This document shows positions 1-11,000 of a stretch of DNA of 22,620 nt, piece by piece. The position numbers were made by a program, and so were the translations under genes. The first letter of the stretch is position 1. Every line of letters begins with the position of its first letter. Origin of the DNA: Kipferlia bialata (lineage: Eukaryota; Fornicata); the NCBI GenBank assembly GCA_003568945.1, contig BDIP01000070.1, positions 10,008 through 32,627 on the forward strand. The letters are read 5' to 3'. The notes beneath the pieces were generated by a model. That model made no database searches, was not told the DNA's origin, and saw nothing but the letters and a program-made list of their open reading frames with translations.

Positions 1-16
1 ATTACATATACATTAT

Positions 17-795
17 TTATAAGACACAAACCTTCTTCTTGCCCTTCTTGTTCTTAGGTCTGACAAAGTACTGGGCGGCATTGTGCTTGGCATCGGCAAT
101 CTCACTGGAGTTAGACCCTTCTTAGACAATACACATATGTGTGTGGGAATACTATATACATACAGAGATATATGTGTGTGAACATACCCGCTCTTCCTCA
201 TTGTCCACTCTCTGCTCGCTCTCTGTATATTGATCTATCTTTTTGTATATATATCACGAAGCACATCTAGATATTCGGATAATAATTTTGTTAACACTAA
301 TCATACCCGCTCTTCCTGCGTGTCCACTCCCTGCTCCTGTCATCTGTCAGCAACAGCTCGCCAAACATGTCCTAAGGAGTGAGAAGAACAGTAAATATGA
401 ATATAATTGTACCAATACAATTGTATCAATATACAATAGTGTAAATTGATCAATATACACACCTTGGACTGCTCCTTCTTAGTCTTCCTCTGGTGGTATC
501 TGTCGGCAGACACCTGGGGGTGAGTAACACTCATGTACTCTAGAGTGAATATATATCAAACACAATGGTGGTAGGATATTGCATATACACCACAGTACAC
601 TCACGTTGTATGTGCCAAACACTCCCCGCTGTGGGAGGTTCTTCCAGTCAGACTTCTTGTAGTGTCTGGGGTTAAGGTATACATATAGAGAGAGAGAAAG
701 AGAGAAAGAGAGAGAGAGAGAGGGAGAGAGGGAAGTTCTTCCAGTCAGTCTTCTAGTAGTGCCTGGGGGTAGATACTGAGAGAGATGTGGGGGGG

Positions 796-828
<33 letters not shown>

Positions 829-2193
829 TTACCTCGCTGGGTCAATGTATGTCCTCAGGGCCAGCATCTGGAGCTCTCTCTGGGGGTCAGGGGAGGACAC
901 ACAGAGATATGTGTATAGAGTACACTGGATAAACTTGATACTCAATACAAGGATGATTCATATATCCCAATCTATATACACAGCTTAGTGTCTGTCTGGC
1001 ACACTATCCCCCCCCCCCCTCCCCCTCCCTCCATATATAGAAATGTACTCTCTCTATATACCATCTATCTATATACCTTCGTCTTGTCTGTCTGATCCAG
1101 ACTGGGGCACTGACTCCACATGCCTGTCTCTCTCTCTCTATGTATATTATCGCTCTCTCTCGCTCTATGTATATAATTACTAAATATCTCTGAATATATA
1201 CCTTCGTCTTGTCTGTCTGATCCAGACTGGGGCACTGGCTCTACATGCCTCTCTCTCTATCTACATATGTATATATACTCCCTATACATCTATGTATATA
1301 TGTATACATATATACCTTCGTCTTGTCTGTCTGGTCCAGACTGGGGCACTGACTCCACTTGGCTATCCTCTTCTGCCTCTCCTCGGCCTCCCTAGAGACA
1401 GGGGCGGCATTGACATCTAAGGTGAGATATGTACAGTCATATATATATTGAAGGAGAGGGGGAGAGAGAGAGAGAGAGAGTCTCTCCTCTGTCTCCCTAG
1501 AGACAGGGGCGGCATTCACGTCTAGAGGTAAGAGAGGGAGAGATACATAGAGGGGAGAGCGATAGAGAGCGAGAGAGAGGTCTATCCCTCGAGAGAGGGG
1601 AGGCATTGACGTCTAAGGTGAGATGAATTCACACACACATACATATATATATGTGGGTGTATATATGTATATATAGAGAGAGACATGGGCTACAATGACA
1701 TCTAAGGTGAGATGAATAAAGAAAGAAAGAGAGAGAGAGCCACCCATGGAGACAGGAGTCATATTGACATCTGGGTGTCAATAGGGAGAAGAGAGTTGAA
1801 ATAGGTATGGCAGAGAGAAGAGACATAAACATCCGGCTGGGGGTTGACATCAAGAAACACATATTGCAGAGAGATGAGAGGAGGGAGGGGGGGGGGGGTA
1901 TACATAGGATAGTGCTGAACTATATACTCACATACCTGTGCCCATTGGGAGAGCCTTCTCCAGTGCATATCTGGCCTATAGTATAGAATGGCAAGAGTAG
2001 AGTACAATATAGTGTAGTAGAGTATAGTATACTAATTATAATATATATATATATATATGTACCTGTCCCCATAGGCAATGCCTTCTCCAGCGCCTGTCTG
2101 GCCTCCTCAGACAGTACCCTGGCCTTGGTGGACTCATCTGCCTCCCCCTCACTGTCACTCTCCACATAGTCCTCAGGCTTCACATCGAAGTAG
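17..2193 (-). CDS. FCF2: Fcf2/DNTTIP2-like pre-rRNA processing protein, split gene, 5' end missing
   Basis: Seven exons on the minus strand join with consistent phases: 2063-2193, 1316-1416, 833-879, 605-665, 463-513, 188-222 and 104 down to a TAA at 17-19. The product has an acidic N-terminal part (YVESDSEGEADE), a W-containing segment (KRIAKWSQCPSLDQ), the core ELQMLALRTYIDPARHYKK followed by SDWKNLPQRGVFGTYN, then a Lys/Arg-rich tail with GEIADAKHNAAQYF and KNKKGKKK. Order and motifs match the Fcf2 domain of yeast Fcf2 and human DNTTIP2: W-x-(D/x)-P, ELK-x-DL-x-x-L-x-x-R-x-x-LDPKRFYKK, LP-x-x-F-x-x-GT, KK-x-RK, then a basic end. Known family role: a nucleolar U3-snoRNP/SSU-processome associated factor needed for early 18S rRNA processing. 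The first exon begins at a CCCCAG acceptor, so at least one upstream exon is missing; the other side is the poly-G tract at 2255-2288. The last codons could instead be followed by a donor (GTTTGT at 31). Family call firm, ends less so. Confidence 0.83.
303..347 (-). repeat. Second copy of Fcf2 exon 6
   Basis: It repeats almost all of the 35-nt exon at 188-222, including the GTATG donor, in the preceding intron. It could be an alternative version of the exon, but a good acceptor is less clear here. Confidence 0.75.
690..827. repeat. (GA)n microsatellites and a G10 run
   Basis: GA-rich tracts at 690-731 and 798-827 and a G10 run at 788-797 lie in the intron between Fcf2 exons 3 and 4. They flank the decayed exon 4 copy. 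Confidence 0.85.
732..771 (-). repeat. Decayed copy of the Fcf2 exon 4 acceptor end
   Basis: It matches the CCCCAG acceptor and the HYKKSDWKN coding start of exon 605-665. A substitution makes the fourth codon region read HY-stop, so this copy cannot serve as an in-frame exon. It lies in the intron upstream of exon 4. Confidence 0.82.
1074..1425 (-). repeat. Array of Fcf2 exon 2 donor-end copies, about 120 bp period
   Basis: The end of exon 2 (KWSQCPSLDQTDKTK plus its GTATAT donor) at 1316-1358 recurs at about 1197-1250 and 1074-1121, downstream of it on the minus strand. Spacings are about 116 and 124 bp. The copies keep the exon part nearly intact, while the intron part is (CT)n and (TA)n. 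Confidence 0.88.
1480..1860 (-). repeat. Copies of the Fcf2 exon 2 acceptor end
   Basis: The acceptor and first codons of exon 2 (CACCTTAG then DVNAAPVSRE, 1385-1425) recur with growing divergence at about 1485-1535, 1575-1625, 1690-1715, 1750-1775 and perhaps 1838-1855. All lie upstream of the true acceptor on the minus strand. (GA)n and (TA)n fill the space between them. Confidence 0.8.
1929..1982 (-). repeat. Copy of the Fcf2 first visible exon's donor end
   Basis: This segment resembles 2057-2105 (EARQALEKALPMGTG plus donor) with several substitutions, placed in the following intron. Confidence 0.8.
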
Positions 2194-2254
2194 CTGGGGT
2201 AAGAGGAATATACATAGGATATGTGGATAGAAAGAGTGACTGTGGGGAGAGGGA

Positions 2255-2288
2255 GGGGGGGGGGTGGGGGGGGGGGGGGGGGGGGGGG
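2255..2288. repeat. Poly-G tract (G10-T-G23) between two 5'-incomplete genes
   Basis: A run of ten G, one T and 23 G. To its left the Fcf2 gene (minus strand) begins at a splice acceptor; to its right the CPSF160-like gene (plus strand) also begins at a splice acceptor (2341-2347). Neither has room for its missing 5' exons. The tract is a natural polymerase-slippage and misassembly point. Confidence 0.9.
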
Positions 2289-2347
2289 ATGTTAATACAA
2301 GAGATTATAACTTTCTCAACATATGTATAACCTCTGTCTCACTGTAG

Positions 2348-5300
2348 GTTCTCCACCGTGCTTGTGCTGCCTAGTGCCAGTGAGGTCTATGACGCACAGG
2401 CCAAGGTATACATCCGTATCCTTTGAGACATATCATGTTACCTGTATGCTCTCTGAATATTCGGATTTCGCTTACCCCTCAGGACAGACAGGCCTCTGCC
2501 ACCAACGAATTGATTTGAATCGTCTTGTACTATAGTATTTTCATTAATGCACTCCTGGATCATGCGTCATGGACTATCTATCTATCAATCTATCTATATG
2601 TCTAACCATCAGGACAGACAGGCCTCTGCCACCAACACAGCTGAGGGAGGACTGCTCACGCTGCTCAAGGGTATGTGTAGTATTTATAACACGTAGAGAC
2701 ATACAATGTGTGTGTTTTGTATTTATATACACTTAGGGAGGTCGGCTCACACTGCTCAACGGTACAGGTCATACTCAGAGCATTAGTCTTGGATTTTGAA
2801 TGAACGAACAGTCATATTCTGTAAACTCATAGGGATAATTAGTAACTAATTTCTGACGTCAGACCGTATTGTGCGTGTCTCCACTGTTGTTGCCCCCCCT
2901 AGACGTCTACCCATATCCAACATGTTTGAGATGGAGAGGCACAAGGAGACACCCAGGCAGAAGCTGGAGAAGGCCTTTTCTAAGGTAGACTTGTATATTG
3001 TAAATAGAACATATACTCCAGTATTGCATCACCATCAGAATCTAGAGACTCTATACCATTGATATATGTGTTCATTGTTATATATGTTCTCTCTCATCTT
3101 CAGACTGAGAAGCGCCTTCTGAAGAGGCAGCGTGAGTGCCGGAAGGCACTGAAGAGACTGGGACACGGTGAGTGATTGTATTATGATATATACCCACATT
3201 ACCTGCTAGCACTACAAGGTAACGCGTACTCCGTGTATTTTCCGTTGTTCATATATTCCTAACGTCTTTCTTGCATTATCAATGCCCTCACCCGTGTTGT
3301 ATATGGCATATGTGTACACATTATGTATCTCTCACCCTCAGGCAAGGAGGACGACAAGGCCAGGCGCAGTGAGGAGGCAAAGTCAAGGCACATTAAGGTA
3401 TACATATATACATGTATATACTTGAGCCTATGGAATGTTGTACACATTGTGAGGCTAAGACAAGGCACATCAAGGTGTACTTCTCACGTTGAGATAATTT
3501 CTTATCCTAATATATACATATATATTCCATATAACCTCCAGGCCGAGCTGATGGCCAACCAGCAGCAGTTCGACAAGGACAAGGCAGCACTCAAGAAGGT
3601 ACATATAAATACCGCATATGTCGAATTATATATGTATCAGCACATTCATTGTCTAATATCAAATCAACTATCATATATATTACTGTTCGACAAGAACAAG
3701 GTACCAATGAAACAGAATAACAGGGTACTTATTGTGTCTATGGCCGTCAAGAATGATGTGCCCTTTCTATCACAGTATGTCACGTGTATCATATGTTTGT
3801 GTTGAACCTTACTCTCTACCTTCCCTCTCTATCTTACCCCCAGCCCGAGGTGGACCCTGTTGACAGGGATGCTGGGAATGTACTCGCACTCTACAGCACA
3901 GCAAAGACAAAGCCTAGGTATGATATATTTATATGTATATATGTTTACATATACGTTAATGTATGTGTACTTGCACTCTACAGCACAGCCAAGACAACGC
4001 CGAGGTATATATATATACATATATATATGAATTCATATATCAGTGCATATATCAGTGTGATGTTACTCTACAGCACAGCTAAGACAAAACCTAGGTATGC
4101 GTATAGTAGTGTACATTCACTTGCTTAATAGTGATAATGAGTACATATCTGTACTCGCACTCTACAGCACAGCAAAGACAAAGCCTAGGTACATCTTTAA
4201 CGCAGCGGCTTTGTATAATACGTAGTTGGTGTATGCTCTTACTAGATTGCGTCTGTTTGTGGCCAGATCCAATGGTACAAACAATTGTTATGTGATCATC
4301 ATTGACTTCTTCAGCAATCCTATTTCTCATTTGTCCTTACTCCCAGGTGTCTGTTTGTGGCCAGGGCCAATGGGACCAAGTGCTTTGCTGCAGTGACAGA
4401 CCTGCCAAAGGTACTAATATATGTATTTTCCTATATATATATGAAAGAAGACATCAGACATGGTCGTCTCATGCTTTCACTTTTCCTGATATTTGTACAA
4501 CTGTTTACACTATTTGTGTCATGATTATTCTGTATTCAGTGATTTTACAGAGTTTTACACCCACTAACCCTAGCACGAGAGGGATGCCCTTGCGAAGCAC
4601 TCCAAGACAGCAGCAGAGGGCAAGACTAACAGGTATATTTATCGATGTATTTTTAACTATATTATACTATAGATATAGTATCATACTATATATTGCACTA
4701 TGGTTATCTCCTATGAGACCCCCATGATGCCATGTGTCACTGTACCTCTTTCTTTTAACTAATAGTAATATACTAATAGTAATATATGTATAAATATGTT
4801 CAATATATATATATATATATATATGTTAGCCTTACCCCTAGACTTGTCACCTCCTATGAGACCCCCATGATGCCCTATGTCACTGCAACATATAATATCA
4901 TATATATATATATATATATATGTTAAACTCATTCATAGGCTTGTGACCTCCTACGAGACCCCGATGATGCCCTATGTGACCAAGGAGCCCACCCTTGGCA
5001 TGGCATCTCCATACAGAGACGTGGTGGTGCAGATCACACCCAGGTAAGAATTCATAACTATATTTAGTATATATATATAATATATATGTAGTTGTGCCCA
5101 AACCCTTGACATGGCATCTCCATACAGAGACGTGGTCGTACAAGTGACACCCAGGTATGTGGTAGTATATATATATATATATACTATAGCACATACATAT
5201 AGTGTACACAGGTGTATATTGATCTCTGCTGGGTGTGTCTAACCCCAGTGGTGTGCATGTGATTGAGGCCAAGCCCCTTGGCAGGGTGGCCAAGAAGACA

Positions 5301-7959
5301 CACAAGAAGCATGTCGAGAGAGGTATGTGGTAATATGTATATAAATACCTTTATATATATTGGATACACGAGAATAATTACTGACTCTAGGCACCATGAC
5401 CAGCTACCGTGGTGTGGTCTGTTACACACTGTATATTTTTGTATGTCGTATATACTTATGTGTATACTGACTATAGGCACCATGAACAGTTACCGTGGTG
5501 TTGTCACCTCTGATACACTATATATATATGTATATAGATAAATATATATATATGTGCAATTTACCTGACTCTAGGTACCATGACCAGCTACCGTGGTGTG
5601 GTCACCTCTGCTGCCACCAGTGACAGTGTCATAGCAACGGTGGAGAGACTACCTAAGGTACTATATATATATAGTCCTAGTATATAGTATATGTGCTGCC
5701 ACCAGTGACAGTGTCATAGCTACGGTGGAGAGACTGCCCAAGGTATATTATATATATATATACATATATAGTATATAATATATGCAATGCCACCAGTGAC
5801 AGTGTCATAGCCACAGTGGAGAGACTGTCCAAGGTAAGTATAATGGGAATTATAATAGATCTTCTATTCTATACACAATTATCCTGTAACTCAGTGTGTT
5901 CTAACCCTCAGGAGTTCCTCCCCGTGACTGGCATGGTGGGTGTGCACAGTGCAGTCATAGTCAGGAAGCTGCACAGGTACATTCATACATACTTTCGCGA
6001 TACACAGTTCTTACGACGTGTATATTTGAAAACGATATCTTACGCGATACGTGTTCCTCCTCGATGTATATCTGATTCTCTTACCGCTAGGGAGCGTGTC
6101 CCAGAGCCAGAGAGGGAGAAGGAGAGAGAGAGGCGGAGGTCCAAGGCTGACAGCACCCAGTACAGGCTCCACTTCACAAGGACGGTCATCCCAATTCCAG
6201 AGTGCGTTCTGTATATGAGCATGTTCTTCACTTATACCGGCATTCCGGCACTTTGTATATATGTATGTTTTAGATGATGCATGTACTGAGTCTCTCTCCT
6301 CACCCCCAGTGGTGTTGTCCCCTCCTCTGTGTCACTGACACACCACACACCAGACGTGCACGGGGAAGGTACAATATTGCAAATACAGTTATACATAGTC
6401 ATCCAAATGTCTTCACATTTGTAAGATATATATGTACACGTGTACTGAATTGTGTTCAGTGATAGCAGCAAGCCCAACTTTGTTTGTCATATGTATTTTC
6501 ATGGTCTATATGTATATACATATAGATTCATATATACATATGTATGTATGTTTATACATTTACGTATGCTTATCCTCAGGCTCCTCCCTCTGTGTCCTGC
6601 TGTCCACTAAATATTTGCAAACATAATATTCAATATATATATATATATGCATACAATTATGATATATACATATAAGTGTATATAACCTTACATCAGGTTC
6701 CACTCTGTGTGTCCTGCTGTCCACCAGGAATATGCATACACAGTATTCAATATAATATAATTATATTTCAATATAATATATATATACTCATATTTATATG
6801 ATATATATATATATATATATTGTATTGTCTTATCCTCAGGCTCCACCCTGTGTGTCCTGCTGTCCACCAGGAATGGGTCTGTGCTGGCCTATGACCTGTC
6901 AGACTCAGACATCAGGCACAGGCACCCATCAGAGTGCGCAGTCACTAGGTATATTGTATTATTATATATGTGTATATATATGTATACATTTGTGTGTATA
7001 TGCTTATACAAGGTATATTTACACGTATTCATTGTTGTGCACATGTTATATAGTACTATTCCGTTGGTATTAATTTTGCTCACCCCCAGGGGTGGTGATG
7101 ACGAGAGCACCTCCGAGAAACCCGAGACCACCAAGACATCTAGCCGCGCAAAGTCAACGCCCGTCAAGAAGTCAACGCCAGTCAAGACTGAGGATGGGGA
7201 TGTTGTGATGGTCAAGACCGAAGAGGCTGAGGTTGTTGTGGATGTCACTGAGGAGATAGAGGAGGAGAGAGAGAGAGAGGTGCTGTCGGAGGAGACACTG
7301 TTGGAGACTCTCCATGACACTATCAGCTGGAGCTGCAAGATAGGTATGTCTGTCTTGTATTATATATGAATAATCTTCTTCTGACAACCCAGGTTCTGGC
7401 AACTCTGTGCTGAGTGCCTGTACGGTGCCCATGTCCCATGCACAGTACTCGATGGAGGTATATTTTAAATAGTATTTGATATACATATTTATGTATATAT
7501 CATATGTATATATAATATATATAAATACATATACTATGTACAGGCACTGTGCCCATGTCCCATGCACAGTACTCAATGGAGGTACATTTAATATATATGA
7601 TATATATATATATGTATATATATCACATGTATAATTAGTATATATATATATACATATACTATGTACAGGCACTGTGCCCATGTCCCATGCACAGTACTCG
7701 ATGGAGGTACATGATATAGTAGTAATGAGTCTATGCATGAAGTATATTATGAACAGGTATTGTATGCAAATGACACACTCAGTATTCATTGCAAGTACCC
7801 GCAGTGTGTTTGTATATATAGATAAAGTGGGGTATGTTGGTTTGTGTTTCTGATATCAGGAGGCCGAGAGACTGGCCAAGACACAGGCACAGACAGAGGG
7901 AGAGGAGGGCAAGACGGCAGAGGTATACATGATATGTACATATATACATGCATTGATTG

Positions 7960-8002
<43 letters not shown>

Positions 8003-11000
8003 CTGGCCAAGGCACAGGCTGAGGGAGAGGAGGGCAAGAAGGCAGAGGTATGAGTGCAGTACCAGCATTTGAACATATATATCTTTTGCACCAATACCAG
8101 CCCGAGCCCCTGTTTGGGGTGTACAGTGCCACCCTGCACTACTCTAGTTCACTGTATATATAGAAACTCTATTATTGCATATATATATATATATATAAGT
8201 ATGTTCTAATGTATCAGCCCGAGCCCCTGTTTGGGGTGTACAGTGCCACCCTGCACTGCTTCCCACCAGCACTCACAGCACCCGACCTGGAGATGAACAG
8301 GTGTGTATGTGTGTGTGTAGTAATGTATAGAGAAATGTATATATATACACATGTGATATAGATCTGAGTGCATATATGTGTATTATCGAGTATTCATTCA
8401 CTCACTATCAGGCTACACTCCATCTACATGCCAGTGGCCCTGACTTCTGGCGAGCAGATGCTGTACAGACTCAACCTGACAAGGGGGGAGAGAGCGGGAG
8501 AGGGAGAGGGAGAGGCCTGTCTCACCCTGAGGAGGGTGTCCAACATACCATCCCCAGTCACACTGAGGTATGTAGTGATATATGTATATATTCATTATTC
8601 CACAGAGGTACCATTGGTACATTTCTATATAGATGTATCTCACACATCTCACACATTTTTCACAAACACTCTGGTATCCCATGCGCGATACCTTCATGTA
8701 CTGAATATACCACTACATGTAGTTGTGTGAATGTCTATACTAACCCCAGACCCACCCGGCCTGTCCTCGATATGTATGACATTATAGTACCATTGCGACT
8801 ATATAGTATATGATATATATATATAGCACTCATTGTATAAATTCATTCTACTAACCCCAGACCCACCCGCCCTGTCATTGATTTGTATGGTAATAGTGTC
8901 TAAATATCAGTATCGAGTATACTTCCACATGGATACTGACCCCCCAGACCCACCCGCCCTGTCATTGATCTCTATGGCCTTGAGATTGTCAGCAGGAAGG
9001 GGGAGGGCAAGATGGCAGGTACGACTTGTACGATATTGGTATATATTATTATATGACTTGTACGATATTAGTAGATTTTTATATATTATTATTACATTAT
9101 TATTGTATACAAGGTGGAGGACACTACAATAATGTCTCTACGTGAATATGATTATTTTGTGAGCAGGAAGGGGGAGGGCAAGACTACAGGTATGCAGTGT
9201 ATATTGAGGTTGGATGACACTGTACATTCGTCTTATTCCAGACCGCTCCATCACCGACCGTGTTGGCATGTGTGTCTGGTCCACCCACCCATCCTATGCT
9301 GGGCCCATACAGCCCAGAGAGGCCAAGCCTGTGCACATACCTGTGCCTGGACAGATGGTGAGTGCATATATTCACGTATAGTTTGTATATGGTACTATGT
9401 GCCAGGACAGGTGGTGTGTATGGTATATTTACTTGGAACGATGACTCATCTCTCTTTCTCTCTCTCTCTCTCTCTGATCCCAGGTTGTGGAGGAGGACCT
9501 CCTCCCACCTTCGGAGGTCTCTCCCTCTCTCTATCTATATATATATGTATATCTGTATTAATATATATATGTATATCCCTTAACCCAGGTTGTTGAGGAG
9601 GACCTCCCCCCTGCCCAGGCCTTTGACTTCTCCGGAGGATACCTTTGTATTGGAAAGGCATTTGCAGCAATCATGCCCAAGGTGGGGACATTAATTAATA
9701 TTATATATATATATATATTACATTGGATTTATATAATATATACAGTGAATAAGCATCCGAGGCCTCAATCATACCCAATTTGGGGAAATTCCAGGAATAG
9801 AAGTATATTTTTCATTTGTAATTTGCAGCAATGTACTATTACTATCAGTGGTATCTATTGTATAGAGCCACACCTCCTCTGCCGAGGCTGAACCAACTGA
9901 GCACCCCCTACTGTATACACACATATACTAGTTTAATACACAGTATACTATATAATATACATATTCTTATATGTAGGGCCACACCTCCTCTGCCGAGGCT
10001 GACCCCACTGAGCACCCCCTAGCCTATATTTTTTACTAGTATATACAGTATTATAGTATATTATAGTAAATAGATATATATATTCTCATGTCCTAGGGCC
10101 ACACCTCCTCTGCCGAGGCCGACCCCACTGAGCACCCATTACTATATATATACCAGTGTAGTCTATACAGTATATGTACTGTATATATATATACTACATA
10201 TTCTTATATGTAGGGCCACACCTCCTCTGCCGAGGCCGACCCCACTGAGCACCCATCACTATATATATACCAGTGTAGTCTATACAGTATACNNNNNNNN
10301 NNNNNNNNNNNNNNNNNNNNNNNNNNNNNNNAGTCTATACAGTATACTATATATATATATATTCTTATATGTAGGGACATACCTCCTCTGCCGAGGCTGA
10401 CCCCACTGAGCACCCATTGCTATATATATACCAGTGTAGTCTATACAGTATATGTACTATATGTATATATATACTCATTAATAGGGTCACACCTCCTCTG
10501 CCGAGGCTGACCCCACTGAGCACCCATTACTATACACACACATATGCTAGTATAGTATATACTAGTATACTATATATATATACATATTCCTCATACCTAG
10601 GGACATACCTCCTCTGCCGAGGCCGACCCCACTGAGCACCCCCTGTTGAAGAAGGCAATCCCAGGGTCACTGTTCCTACTCTCCAGTGCTGCCGCAGGTC
10701 TATATGTACATTATAGTAATGGTATACATATATTAATAGAGAGTGACAGAGAGAGATAGTAAGAGAGAGATAGTACCAGGGTCAATGTTCCTTCTATCCA
10801 GTGCTGCAGCAGGTACTGTAAATGTATAATATGTAATAATTGATGACAATAGTCAGTATTCATTTCGACCAACCCCAGGCGACATTGCTCCAGCTAGGGG
10901 CGCGAAGACAGGTAATTCATTGTCAACTCATGTATACATAACTACCAGTGTACTAATGCAACGTGTTCAATACTACTATTTCTATTAATTCATCCTATCC

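Larger units (their letters stand above)
2348..5976 (+). other. CPSF1: CPSF160-like gene, exon map part 1
   Basis: Exons with coherent phases: 2348-2405, 2613-2670, 2737-2761 (25 nt, itself an echo of the previous exon end), 2903-2984, 3104-3167, 3342-3397, 3542-3598, 3844-3917, 4347-4410, 4574-4632, 4939-5043, 5249-5322, 5575-5657 and 5912-5976. The block from 2903 to 3598 codes for a Lys/Glu/Arg-rich, probably helical stretch (RHKETPRQKLEKAF, RRSEEAKSRHIK, NQQQFDKDKAALKK) inserted between the MFEMER strand and the LFVARANGTK strand. From 4347 onward the exons code beta-rich sequence, ending with FLPVTGMVGVHSAVIVRKL. All acceptors are CAG or TAG. Confidence 0.75.
6091..9681 (+). other. CPSF1: CPSF160-like gene, exon map part 2 including acidic linker
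   Basis: Exons: 6091-6201, 6310-6368, 6840-6948, 7090-7343, 7393-7457, 7860-7922, 8218-8300, 8412-8567, 8948-9018, 9242-9357 and 9589-9681. Exon 6091-6201 codes a charged EREKERERRRSK segment. Exon 7090-7343 is the longest in the gene (254 nt) and codes a low-complexity linker: Thr/Ser/Lys-rich with a repeated K(S)TPVK motif, then strongly acidic (VTEEIEEEREREV). CPSF160 proteins have a similar variable charged loop in this region. Exon 8412-8567 contains a short GE repeat inside the YMPVALTSGEQMLYRL strand block. Phases agree across every junction in this block. Confidence 0.77.

Noticed and set aside
7172-7789. A 205-codon open frame on the minus strand
   Set aside because: It runs antisense through coding exons and their two echoes; the repeated Tyr/Ile blocks come from the echoes and (TA)n introns.
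10204-10413. Open frame spanning the N gap
   Set aside because: It includes undetermined bases and lies antisense within the acceptor array.
9862-10528. Array mistaken for a CRISPR-like array
   Set aside because: The regular 44-nt repeats match the start of a coding exon including its splice acceptor, and the spacers are similar to each other, unlike CRISPR spacers.
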